DNA from: JBOHTO01 sp050733695 | GTDB lineage: Bacteria; Gemmatimonadota; Gemmatimonadetes; Gemmatimonadales; Gemmatimonadaceae | Direction: 5' to 3' | Assembly (NCBI GenBank): GCA_050733695.1 | Contig: JBOHTO010000167.1 | Location: 1-31,249 of the forward strand | DNA: 31,249 nucleotides | In this document: positions 19,701 to 25,788 of the stretch, piece by piece | How the letters are laid out: the number at the start of each line of letters is the position of its first letter | Position numbering within the stretch: the stretch's first letter is position 1 | Translations under genes and position numbers: made by a program | The notes under the pieces: generated by a model | What the model was told of the DNA's origin: nothing | Databases searched by the model: none | The model's input: the letters and a program-made list of their open reading frames with translations, nothing else

Positions 19701-19753
19701 CGCCTCCCATCAGTTCGCTCGGACGCAACGCCTCGCTGACGGGGGAGGGTTAG
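16721..19753 (+). CDS. Very large secreted tetratricopeptide-repeat protein
   Basis: The 1010 residues start with a signal peptide (MRFRSYLGTLIIAASALPVL, cleavage near ALA-AP) and then consist almost wholly of TPR/Sel1-like helical repeats. Examples are FRLGDAYFELAAHARGAERR, LYKLGWSYYNQASQTN, IGDALYKQGLYAEAQQQWDT and FAEFSAAYPGDDRAADALFN. The repeated pattern of a Tyr-Pro turn followed by a hydrophobic helix resembles YbgF/BamD-type TPRs, which bind peptides in the periplasm. In myxobacterial Glt machines, large periplasmic TPR proteins (GltD/AgmU, GltE) fill a similar place, but identity cannot be claimed without a search. It overlaps the preceding TPR gene and is one base from the next gene. 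Confidence 0.85.
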   Translation: MRFRSYLGTLIIAASALPVLPVVPALAAPQSGTARLASSVSGSATPRDSAIARLQSFLAEYPASPLRPNALYQLGELLVRRADDQFASAQRGASTADDSVFAGDAPIRPDYSEAIARYEELVSRFPEFENVAAAAYTLGTLYAQEQRHAEAVRMFSVVAATEDSPLRAEGFFRLGDAYFELAAHARGAERRSFFGQAAEAYEQAVSVAPEQGDIYFLSLYKLGWSYYNQASQTNQQEYRQAVETFGRLVADYDALTEEQKSRLGLRGEAIEYMAISFTQVGGAQAANQFFESHGGADYKLQVLARVAQGLRDQGDFPRAVDAYRVLMAEAPTDSAALAAQREIIDIFQNRMIEPDSAQAARLVLIERFAPGSAWAQANPGLADTLAAAREQALRQAGQYALAAAQRSESQQQFGTAAELYSRYVTEFPASDSAKAVNTYYAEALFGQKEFMRAGSQFSRAAFGYGAPDSLGRTAGLSAIVAFDSALARMPADPAAQDSLFAAVDQFVQAFPNAEQSKVALKQKARRASETERWGVLAETFRTYVRLYPDDSYTPSAQKLIGDALYKQGLYAEAQQQWDTAQVIAQRAGRGALADSISDIRTSAATSFADTLIQQGDYRRAAEEIYVSYADKNPRSKDAPGALRDAIETYMIPLADSMRGRASEDMRRQARTRAIELSERLINQYPDYEYRLQYQTLRANLLADAGRRDEAVDALRDLIRDNPRLEARDDLMVRLAVTLDSLGRDREAAAAFAEFSAAYPGDDRAADALFNAAVIYLEAGDTTASSRTYGEFAARYPRDVRAGDARLRQVAILRQAGDTAAASERIGELCEAREVAEALRPVCAERIAESMFRRGAALWFDYDAMELVISSRAQLTQAGVERASARKQRALREMTGVFTNVIETGNPLYLSAATYYVGLGQWEYGDFLSQAQLPDDLTEEERETAVAGARQQAEQFYQAARNTWQQLLEKAAQESIENVWVARARAALQGDIPSPPPISSLGRNASLTGEG

Positions 19754-19754
19754 T

Positions 19755-20282
19755 ATGCGGTTGAGCACCCTGTTGCTCGTCGGCGGGGCATGTGCCATCG
19801 CACCAGTGCTCGCACCGGTGCTCGCGGGTGCGCAAGAGCGGTCCGAGGCCATCGAGATACGCGGACAGGTCCCGACCCCACAGGTCGTCACGGTACGCCC
19901 CCGCGAGATTCCCGCCTACGATCGGCAGGTTCTCGTTCCGAACTTCTTTGACAGGCACTTCTGGTCGTCCATATTGCCCGGCTACCAGTTGGTGCCGAGT
20001 CGCGTGGTCACGGGTGAATCTCCGATCGATTCGCTCGCCATGCCCTCGGACAGCTTGATGCTGACAGCACCGGTCCCGCGCCTCCTGGCGCCCGACACGC
20101 CGGCAGCACCGCCCGCGCCCGGCGCTCCGGGCGACACCACGCGCACGACGCCTCCTCTACCCGGACAGTCACCACCAGCGTCGGTGGATTCCCCGGAACG
20201 TGTGCCGGCTCGACCCACGCGCGGCGCGACGGGCACGGCTTCTGCTCGCATTCGCGTCAGCAACCTCAACGCAACCCGGTAG
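19755..20282 (+). CDS. Small secreted proline-rich protein of unknown function
   Basis: The 175-residue product has a signal peptide (MRLSTLLLVGGACAIAPVLAPVLAGAQ). A compact region follows at about 30-85, reading IEIRGQVPTPQVVTVRPREI and then NFFDRHFWSSILPGYQLV. The remainder is a disordered Pro/Ala/Thr-rich tail. No family is recognised. The folded part contains the motif RGQVPTPQVVTVRPRE, which could be a ligand or dock for a partner in the same operon. The start is well supported by GGGGGAGGG just before the previous stop. It sits between the giant TPR gene (one base away) and the motor genes (12 bases), so it is probably part of the same machine. Confidence 0.65.
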   Translation: MRLSTLLLVGGACAIAPVLAPVLAGAQERSEAIEIRGQVPTPQVVTVRPREIPAYDRQVLVPNFFDRHFWSSILPGYQLVPSRVVTGESPIDSLAMPSDSLMLTAPVPRLLAPDTPAAPPAPGAPGDTTRTTPPLPGQSPPASVDSPERVPARPTRGATGTASARIRVSNLNATR

Positions 20283-20294
20283 GAGACGAACTCA

Positions 20295-20936
20295 ATGGAA
20301 ACGGTAGTCGCGTGGTATCGGCTCGGCGGCCCGATCATGCATTTCATTCTCGCGGTGGCGGTGATCGGCCTCGCGGTATTCATCGAGCGGTTCTACGTCA
20401 TCGTGATTCGCTCCAAGATCAACGGACGCGCGTTCATCGAGCGTATCATCCAGCTCGTCAGGGCGGGCAAGGTTGATGACGCGATAAAGCTCTGCGCCCA
20501 GTCCAAGGCCGCACTTCCCGATATGGGTCTGCTCATTCTCCGCAGCCGCAGCCGCGACGAGGCCGACCTCCAGAACGTGGCCGATGCCGCTGCGCTGTCG
20601 GTGATTCCGCGTCTCACGCGGCGACTGCACTACCTCCCGATGCTCGCCAATGTCGCGACCCTGCTCGGACTGCTGGGCACGATCTTCGGACTGAGGGAGG
20701 CGTTCCAGTCGGTGAGCGCGGCATCGGCAGCAGAACGGTCGGCGCAGCTCGCGGCCGGTATCGCGATCGCGCTGAACGCGACCGGCTTCGGTCTTCTCGT
20801 CGCCGTTCCGCTCTCGGTCGGGCACGCTTATCTCGTGTCGCAGGCCGAGACGATCATCGAGCAGGTGGATGAGTTCTCGGTCCGCCTGATCAACGCGCTG
20901 ATCGATCGCCCGGACGTTCGGCTGGGACACCGTTAG
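20295..20936 (+). CDS. MotA/TolQ/ExbB family proton-channel protein
   Basis: This is the stator subunit of a proton-motive-force-driven inner-membrane motor. The 213 residues hold three predicted membrane helices at about 13-33, 115-134 and 153-176, with a cytoplasmic loop between the first two. TM2 carries GLLGTIFGLREAF and TM3 carries GIAIALNATGFGLLVAVPL, the family signatures that line the proton path. AGGAG about ten bases before ATG 20295 is a strong ribosome-binding site. Two ExbD-type genes follow at 5- and 2-base spacings, giving the 1:2 gene composition of the AglR/AglQ/AglS motor of Myxococcus rather than the usual ExbB/ExbD or TolQ/TolR pair. It could energise the cluster, the nearby SusC-type receptor, or both. 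Confidence 0.93.
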   Translation: METVVAWYRLGGPIMHFILAVAVIGLAVFIERFYVIVIRSKINGRAFIERIIQLVRAGKVDDAIKLCAQSKAALPDMGLLILRSRSRDEADLQNVADAAALSVIPRLTRRLHYLPMLANVATLLGLLGTIFGLREAFQSVSAASAAERSAQLAAGIAIALNATGFGLLVAVPLSVGHAYLVSQAETIIEQVDEFSVRLINALIDRPDVRLGHR

Positions 20937-20941
20937 ACTCG

Positions 20942-21478
20942 ATGGCATCGCTCTTTCACCGCGCAAAGCAGCGGCGGGCCGAACGCTCGCCCATGACGTC
21001 CGGCGGCGACATCAACCTGGTCCCGCTTATCGATATCCTCACGTCCATCGTGTTCTTCAGCCTGCTGACCTACACCGGTGCGGCCCTGGCAATGCTGACC
21101 GCCTTCGACCTGACGCTTCCGCCTGTGGTTGTCACCGCGGAGACGGAGACCAGTGGCCTGGAGCCGGAAGACGTGCTCAATCTCCTTCTCGCCGTGCGCA
21201 TCCAGCAGGAGGGAACGCTCCGGGTGGAGCATTCCGCCGCGGGCGGGTTCGTACAGGAGATACGCGGCTTTTCCGAGGCTTCGCTCGACGAGTTCCAGCA
21301 GCTCATGGCACAGATCAGGCAGCAGTACCCGCAGAACGAGGATGTCCTGGTCGTTCCCGACGACGCCATTGCCTACGATGACCTGGTGAACGTGATGGAG
21401 CGGCTCAAGATGGCAGACCTGACGAACATCTCGCTTGCGAGCCGGGCACGTGCAGCGGTGCCGGCAGGGGGGGGCTGA
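20942..21478 (+). CDS. ExbD/TolR family biopolymer transport protein (first copy)
   Basis: The 178-residue protein has a short basic cytoplasmic N terminus, one membrane helix (NLVPLIDILTSIVFFSLLTY) and a periplasmic domain. The proton-carrying aspartate is D31 in LVPLIDIL, conserved in ExbD, TolR and MotB. The periplasmic part (QQLMAQIRQQYPQNEDVLVV, PDDAIAYDDLVNVMERLKMA) matches the TolR/ExbD fold. The gene lies five bases after the ExbB-type gene and two before a second ExbD. Both copies keep the key aspartate, so both should take part in ion flow. The insertion around residues 60-90 (VVVTAETETSGLEPEDVLNL) is longer than in ExbD. Confidence 0.92.
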   Translation: MASLFHRAKQRRAERSPMTSGGDINLVPLIDILTSIVFFSLLTYTGAALAMLTAFDLTLPPVVVTAETETSGLEPEDVLNLLLAVRIQQEGTLRVEHSAAGGFVQEIRGFSEASLDEFQQLMAQIRQQYPQNEDVLVVPDDAIAYDDLVNVMERLKMADLTNISLASRARAAVPAGGG

Positions 21479-21480
21479 GC

Positions 21481-22047
21481 ATGGCCGGCAGGGCAAAGGC
21501 GGCGCGCGAGGCGAGGCGAACGGCGCAGTTCGCCAAGTTCCGGCTTGTCCAGCTCAACCTCGTGCCGCTGGTGGACACCTTCGTCGCAATCGTATTTTTC
21601 TCGCTGACGACGACGACGGCAGGACAGGTAGCGCCGATCCAGAATGGTGTCTCGCTGCCCGACTCCCGAGTGGGCTCGGTGGCGGCGGAGAAGCTCACGC
21701 TCGCCATAGCAAGTGCGCCGGCGGAGGTCCGGATCGGCCCGCAGCGCGTCATGACCGTTCGCGAGGCGGCTCGCGCCCAGTCCGATAATCCGGACCAGCC
21801 CCTCCTCATCCCGCAACTTTACGTGGCGCTCAGGGTAAGAGCAGACTCGATCCGCCAGGCCAGAAACACGCCTGCCGACCAGTCGCTCGACGTTCAACTG
21901 GCGATCCAGGGAGACAAGTCCGTGCGCTATGACCTTCTCTCCAGAGTCATGCAGACGGCCCGGCTGGCGGGATTTCGCAACCTTACGCTGCAGGTCCTCC
22001 GCGCCACTCCGGCGGGGAGTGACAGGGCGCAGCCGACCTCGAGCTGA
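21481..22047 (+). CDS. ExbD/TolR family biopolymer transport protein (second copy)
   Basis: The 188-residue protein has a longer basic N terminus (MAGRAKAAREARRTAQFAKF) and a membrane helix containing LVPLVDTFVAIVFFSL, with the conserved aspartate at D32. Its periplasmic domain (LDVQLAIQGDKSVRYDLLSR, VMQTARLAGFRNLTLQVL) matches ExbD/TolR. It differs strongly from the first copy outside the membrane helix, so this is an old divergence with distinct roles, as with AglQ and AglS in Myxococcus. It starts two bases after the first ExbD stop and ends two bases before the AgmX/PglI-type gene, so the four are translated as a unit. Confidence 0.92.
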   Translation: MAGRAKAAREARRTAQFAKFRLVQLNLVPLVDTFVAIVFFSLTTTTAGQVAPIQNGVSLPDSRVGSVAAEKLTLAIASAPAEVRIGPQRVMTVREAARAQSDNPDQPLLIPQLYVALRVRADSIRQARNTPADQSLDVQLAIQGDKSVRYDLLSRVMQTARLAGFRNLTLQVLRATPAGSDRAQPTSS

Positions 22048-22049
22048 AC

Positions 22050-23087
22050 ATGGCCAGTCCACTTCGTCCGGCACCGGCAGGGGACGCACGTGAAACCACG
22101 TTCACCCGAAATCTTCGATTCGAATGGGCTGGGGAAGAAGGACGTGCGCTGGTAGGATCCTACGCCTTCTCGGTCACACTCGCGGCGATCTTTCTCTTCT
22201 TTGTGTACACCACCGAGCCCGTGGAAGCGGCACCCGTCGACCCTGAGTTCGTGTCGATTGACGTCGTTGATCCAGCGATGGAACAGCAGGAGCAGCCGGT
22301 CGCACCGGTGGCTCAGGAAGGGGAGGCCGAGACGCCTCCCGCCCCTGGCCCAACGGAGCGCGATCCCGGTCCGGAAGGTCCGGAGAGCGGCACCCCAACA
22401 CCCAATCGCCCGGGATCCCGGACGGAGCAGAACACGCAGGGGGCCATCGGAACCGCGTTCGGCACGGGTTCCGGCTCGGGTACCGGCGGCCTCGTGGGTG
22501 ACGTCTCCAACGTGCTTCGTGGCGTCGATGTCTCATCCGGAACCGGTGGTACAGGCGGCGGGCTGGAGGGTGCGGGCGGTGGCGGCACCGGCGGCAAGAC
22601 CGTCCTTGGCTACGGCCAGGGCGGGCAGGGTGCTCGCACCCCCGGTCGCGGCGGGATAGGTGGCGGCACAGGGACGGGCGGTGGTGGTGGCGGCGGCATT
22701 GGGAACGTGGGCGGCGGTGGCGGCGTCACGCGCGCCGCGGTGCGCGTATCCAGTCCGGTCGTCGTTCGTGCCCCGGACTTGGCGGGTCCCGGGCGAGACA
22801 TGTCCGATCTGGGCAGCTTCGTTCGCAGCCGTCAGGCGGAGCTTCGCTACTGCTACGAGGAGCGCGGGCTCAAGGCCGACCCCAATCTGGCCGGAACGGT
22901 CAGCGTCGCCATAACGATAGCCGGCAACGGACGCGTGTCGGGCGCCAATATCACGCGCCGGACCTGGTCCGGCGGCGGGGCATCGGCAGCGGAGTCTTGC
23001 ATACTCGGCAAGATCCGCGGCTGGCGCTTCCCCTCATCGACGGCTGGCGAGGGTACATATTCCTTCCCCTTCAACTTCACGACTTGA
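22050..23087 (+). CDS. TonB-like protein with AgmX/PglI-type C-terminal domain
   Basis: The 345 residues are laid out like a TonB energy transducer. There is a cytoplasmic N terminus, one membrane helix at about 34-53 (VGSYAFSVTLAAIFLFFVYT), a Pro/Glu-rich stretch, a Gly-rich flexible linker at about 125-225, and a folded domain at about 252-345. The folded domain has SFVRSRQAELRYCYEERGL, then GTVSVAITIAGNGRVSGANI, C317, and IRGWRFPSS with a beta end. This is the AgmX/PglI pattern of myxobacterial motility proteins (GltJ/GltG) rather than classical TonB. C268 and C317 are probably a disulfide. It is the last gene of the cluster, followed by a hairpin terminator. Confidence 0.85.
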   Translation: MASPLRPAPAGDARETTFTRNLRFEWAGEEGRALVGSYAFSVTLAAIFLFFVYTTEPVEAAPVDPEFVSIDVVDPAMEQQEQPVAPVAQEGEAETPPAPGPTERDPGPEGPESGTPTPNRPGSRTEQNTQGAIGTAFGTGSGSGTGGLVGDVSNVLRGVDVSSGTGGTGGGLEGAGGGGTGGKTVLGYGQGGQGARTPGRGGIGGGTGTGGGGGGGIGNVGGGGGVTRAAVRVSSPVVVRAPDLAGPGRDMSDLGSFVRSRQAELRYCYEERGLKADPNLAGTVSVAITIAGNGRVSGANITRRTWSGGGASAAESCILGKIRGWRFPSSTAGEGTYSFPFNFTT

Positions 23088-23124
23088 CGCGCCCGGTTCT
23101 CGCGTGAGCGGATCTGAAGTCCGG

Positions 23125-23150
23125 CACGGGGCGAAGCGATTCGCCCCGTG
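23125..23150 (+). terminator. Hairpin terminator after the ten-gene cluster
   Basis: CACGGGGCGAA at 23125-23135, a four-base loop GCGA and the exact reverse complement TTCGCCCCGTG at 23140-23150 form a perfect 11-bp GC-rich stem, 37 bases after the cluster's last stop. The following TTCGTTCC is a poor U-tract, so termination efficiency is uncertain. It marks the likely end of the transcript that starts before 11206. Confidence 0.7.
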
Positions 23151-23305
23151 TTCGTTCCGGCGTTACCCCCGCACCGGGTTACCCTCCGCCGGCGATTGCG
23201 GAACGTGCGCTTGTCCTGTCCGCGCGCGTGGGCACCGTATGACCGGATCATGCAGTTCGCGCGACGTTCCCGACGTGGGCGAACGTCGGAGGGGGGTCGA
23301 GACAG

Positions 23306-24163
23306 TTGTTGAATAGCGCGCTGCAGGCTGTCGCCGTAGTGCTGGCGCTGCAAGCGGTTCAACTCCCGCAGCCACGCGGCTACGTGAACGATTTTGCGAA
23401 CGTCGTTCCTGCGGAAGCCGAAGCGCGCATGCAGCGTGTGATCGACGATGTTCACACGCGAACAGGCGGCGAGATAGTCTTCGTCACGCTCGCCGATATC
23501 GAAGGGCGCGAGGCTTTCGACGTCGCGCTGCGACTGGGTCGCGAGTGGCGGGTGGGACGATCCGGGAAGCCGGGCGATCCTGCGCGGAATACGGGCGTCA
23601 TCATTCTCATCGTCCCCAAGGAGACCGCGTCCGATGGGCGCGGCCAGTTCTGGATATCCACCGGCCTCGGCACCGAGGGATTCATCACGGACGGGGAAGC
23701 GGGCGCCATACGCGAGGCAGCGCTGCCGCTGCTTCGCGAACAGCGCTATGGCGATGCGTCCGAACTGAGCACACTGCTCGTCGCGCGCGAGTACGCCGAT
23801 CAGTTCGGGTTCTCGCTGGACAGCGCGCTGGCGGCCCCGCTGCGCGATCAGGTGCGGCGCGAGGAATCAAGGGGGGGCCGGCGGGGAGGCATCCCTCCCG
23901 CTCTCATCCTCATCGGGCTCATATTCCTTGTCAGCTTCATCCGGTCGCTCATGGGCGGGCGTCGCGGGCGCGGTGGCCGCCGCAGCGGCTGTGGCGGCAG
24001 TGGTTGCCTGCCCATATTCATTCCCTTCCCGGTTGGGCATCACGGTTCGTGGGGTGGCGGATCGCGCGGCGGCTTCGGGGGCGGTGGTGGTTTCGGGGGC
24101 GGATTCGGCGGATTTGGCGGCGGCGGCGGCTTCGGTGGCGGCGGCGCGGGAGGAAGCTGGTAA
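23306..24163 (+). CDS. TPM-domain (YgcG/Psb32-like) membrane protein
   Basis: The 285 residues begin with a hydrophobic segment (LQAVAVVLALQAV) that could be a signal peptide. A TPM domain follows at about 28-165 (GYVNDFANVVPAEAEARMQR, then GGEIVFVTLADIEG and GIGLGTEG-like FWISTGLGTEG). A membrane helix lies at about 196-216 (PPALILIGLIFLVSFIRSLM) and the tail is very Gly-rich with HHGSW and CGGSGC. TPM proteins are exported or membrane-tethered and several act in repair or acid-phosphatase-like roles; the function here is unknown. The start is a TTG at 23306 with GGAGGGG about 11 bases upstream. It is three bases from the next gene. LemA genes often accompany TPM genes, and one lies nearby. 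Confidence 0.85.
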   Translation: MLNSALQAVAVVLALQAVQLPQPRGYVNDFANVVPAEAEARMQRVIDDVHTRTGGEIVFVTLADIEGREAFDVALRLGREWRVGRSGKPGDPARNTGVIILIVPKETASDGRGQFWISTGLGTEGFITDGEAGAIREAALPLLREQRYGDASELSTLLVAREYADQFGFSLDSALAAPLRDQVRREESRGGRRGGIPPALILIGLIFLVSFIRSLMGGRRGRGGRRSGCGGSGCLPIFIPFPVGHHGSWGGGSRGGFGGGGGFGGGFGGFGGGGGFGGGGAGGSW

Positions 24164-24166
24164 ACC

Positions 24167-24889
24167 ATGGCAAACATGACTCTCGAACAGCTCGTGTCCC
24201 AGCTCCAGAAGGCCTACGGGCCGGAGCTGGAGTGCGTCGTATTGTACGGTTCGGCGGCGGCGGGTGAGCACATACCAAAGCGCTCCGACTACAACGTGCT
24301 CGTGATCGTGAAGCGCCTGGGTTCGGATCAGCTCCGCGCTGCAGCCGCCACCGCGCGTGCGTGGTCCGACAGCGGCAACGAAGCTCCGCTCACGCTCACC
24401 ACCGAGGAATGGCGGCGTTCGGCGGACATATTCCCCATGGAGTACGCCGACATGCTGGAACGCCATCGAATCCTGTACGGCGCGGCGCCGTTCGATGGGA
24501 TCGAGGTCTCGAAGGAGCATCTCCGGCTCGAGCTGGAGCAGCAGGCGATGGGAAAGCTGCTGCATCTTCGGCAGGGGCTTCTCGCTGCCGGCAATGACGG
24601 CCGGCGGCAACTGCAGTTGCTCGAAGGAACATTGAGTACGATAATGGTGCTGTTTCGTTCGGTGGTGCGTTTGCACGGGGAGAGTCCCCCGGCAGACAAC
24701 GACGCGTTGAGCCTGGCCACGGCGTCGATAACCGGGCTCGACGCGGCTCCATTCCAGCGTGTGGTGCGTCATGTGCGCCGGAGCGAGAAGCTGGCGCCTT
24801 CCGAGGCGGCACCTGTTCTTTCCGGGTATCTTGATGGCGTGCAGCGACTCGTCGGCTACCTCGACCGATTCGGCCAGGCATCCCGGTAG
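24167..24889 (+). CDS. Nucleotidyltransferase-fold protein with degenerate active site
   Basis: The 240-residue protein opens with a polymerase-beta-like minimal nucleotidyltransferase core. VVLYGSAAAGEH contains the G28-S29 motif, and KRSDYNVLVIV occupies the metal-binding position. The canonical pattern is SDxDLxV; here D41 is kept but the second acidic residue is N43, so catalysis is doubtful. The C-terminal half is helical (LELEQQAMGKLLHLRQGLLA) and may be a HEPN-like or regulatory helical domain. It has no signal peptide, so it is cytoplasmic. It begins three bases after the TPM gene stops and is probably co-transcribed with it. A role cannot be assigned. Confidence 0.75.
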   Translation: MANMTLEQLVSQLQKAYGPELECVVLYGSAAAGEHIPKRSDYNVLVIVKRLGSDQLRAAAATARAWSDSGNEAPLTLTTEEWRRSADIFPMEYADMLERHRILYGAAPFDGIEVSKEHLRLELEQQAMGKLLHLRQGLLAAGNDGRRQLQLLEGTLSTIMVLFRSVVRLHGESPPADNDALSLATASITGLDAAPFQRVVRHVRRSEKLAPSEAAPVLSGYLDGVQRLVGYLDRFGQASR

Positions 24890-24909
24890 CTGGTACAGGC
24901 TGGAGTGAA

Positions 24910-25063
24910 GCGGGCAAGAGGCATTCCCGCTTGCGTGGGAATGACGGAGGGCCGGAGTCGCGTTTGCGAGGTTTGATACCGGCCTGCGCGGGAATGGCGA
25001 GAGGGCGCAGCGCGTTTGCGAGATTTGATTCCGGGGATCGCGTGAATGGCAAAGGAGGGCGCG
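24910..25063. repeat. Tandem array of about 51-bp palindromic repeat units
   Basis: Three degenerate units of 50-52 bases lie head to tail at about 24910-24959, 24960-25011 and 25012-25063. Units two and three share GCGTTTGCGAGRTTTGATNC at their left ends. The first unit contains an inverted repeat (CATTCCC...GGGAATG, 24922-24943), typical of the dispersed ATTCCCGC/GCGGGAAT elements found in many GC-rich genomes. Conceptual translations on the minus strand give the familiar FPRKRE and IPAQAGI strings of such repeats. There are no spacers, so it is not a CRISPR. Confidence 0.75.
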
Positions 25064-25122
25064 GGTTGCATTCGCGGCGAACGCTTCCGGGATCGTGACA
25101 TCCAAGGCACAAGAGGAGAGCC

Positions 25123-25635
25123 ATGAGACAGGTTCTGATGCTGCCGCTGCTGCTGGTGCTGGTGCTCGCGGCATGTCCCGGGGATGACGACGCCAGCGAC
25201 AGCATTCCTGTGGACACGATGCCGGTAGACACCGTCGATCTCGGCGACATCGCCACCGATCTTCCGCCTCCGGCGCCGGATACATTCACGCCGCGCACGC
25301 CAAGGCCGCCGCCGCGAACGCCGCGCAGGTCCGTACCCGACGCGCCGCCGGCGCTCATGCGCGCCGTGGAGCGCGAGCAGGCGTTCTCGACGTTCTGCTA
25401 CAGGGAGTTCGGTCTCAAGAGCGACCCGTCGCTGTACGGGACCGTGGCGATGATCGTGACCGTGGGCGGACAGGGTATCTCGCAGGCGCGGGTGGCGGAT
25501 TCCAACTGGTCGTCGCAGGCCGGCTCGGGTGTCGACAGGTGCCTCAACGAACGGGCAGCGCTCGCGTGGAAGCTGGCACCGGGTGCCGTGTCGTCGGGAC
25601 AGTACGTCGTGCCGCTCAGCTTCAGCGGCGGTTGA
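25123..25635 (+). CDS. Lipoprotein with AgmX/PglI-like C-terminal domain
   Basis: The 170-residue lipoprotein has a lipobox ending at C18 (LVLVLAAC), an acidic linker rich in Asp/Pro, a Pro/Arg-rich stretch (PRTPRPPPRTPRR) and a folded C-terminal domain at about 78-170. The folded domain matches the last domain of the TonB-like protein at 22050-23087. FCYREFGLKSDPSLYGTVAM aligns with YCYEERGLKADPNLAGTVSV, and VDRCLNERAALAWKLAPG aligns with AESCILGKIRGWRFPSS. The paired cysteines C92 and C140 are 48 residues apart, against 49 in that protein. GAGGAGAG upstream fixes ATG 25123. No family is known to me with this lipoprotein arrangement. It may be an outer-membrane or periplasmic partner of the cluster. 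Confidence 0.78.
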   Translation: MRQVLMLPLLLVLVLAACPGDDDASDSIPVDTMPVDTVDLGDIATDLPPPAPDTFTPRTPRPPPRTPRRSVPDAPPALMRAVEREQAFSTFCYREFGLKSDPSLYGTVAMIVTVGGQGISQARVADSNWSSQAGSGVDRCLNERAALAWKLAPGAVSSGQYVVPLSFSGG

Positions 25636-25698
25636 GGGTGCGGATCCGTGTCGTCCCGGTAGACCCAGGCAGTCCCGTCGAGCCGTTGTTTGGGCGAC

Positions 25699-25725
25699 GG
25701 CGGGAATCCGTGTTCATTCCCGCCG
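25699..25725. repeat. Dispersed palindromic repeat (inverted repeat)
   Basis: GGCGGGAAT at 25699-25707 pairs exactly with ATTCCCGCC at 25716-25724, extended by one C:G pair at 25698 and 25725, around a loop of eight bases. It has the same core as the repeats before and after this lipoprotein gene. It may form an RNA hairpin in the 3' end of that transcript. Confidence 0.8.
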
Positions 25726-25768
25726 ACCGTGACGGTGCTGTCACTGGAGATCGCCGAGCAGCACCGCC

Positions 25769-25788
25769 ATTCCCGCGCACGCGGGAAT
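25769..25788. repeat. Dispersed palindromic repeat, perfect 8-bp stem
   Basis: ATTCCCGC, the loop GCAC and GCGGGAAT form a perfect hairpin, followed at about 25796-25817 by a weaker copy (ATTCC...GGAAT). This is the same ATTCCCGC/GCGGGAAT family as the other repeats. It lies 50 bases before lemA and could affect that leader or terminate upstream transcription. Confidence 0.82.

Noticed and set aside
16886..19891. 1001-residue open frame on the minus strand opposite the giant TPR gene
   Set aside because: It is the antisense shadow of a GC-rich gene. The product is an Arg/Leu-rich string with no domain, while the plus-strand frame has a signal peptide and clear TPRs.
22440..22740. Gly-rich region taken as a PE-PGRS or silk-like structural protein
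   Set aside because: It is the flexible linker between a membrane helix and a folded AgmX/PglI-type domain in one continuous frame.
22050..23087. Classical TonB
   Set aside because: The overall layout is TonB-like, but the C-terminal domain has the CYEERGL...GTVSVAITI...C...WRFP pattern of AgmX/PglI rather than the TonB YP box.
24910..25063. Possible CRISPR array
   Set aside because: The units are contiguous, degenerate and internally palindromic, without unique spacers, and no cas gene is present.
23867..25285. 472-residue minus-strand frame
   Set aside because: It crosses the palindromic repeats, giving FPRKRE/IPAQAGI-type translations, and lies opposite three supported plus-strand genes.
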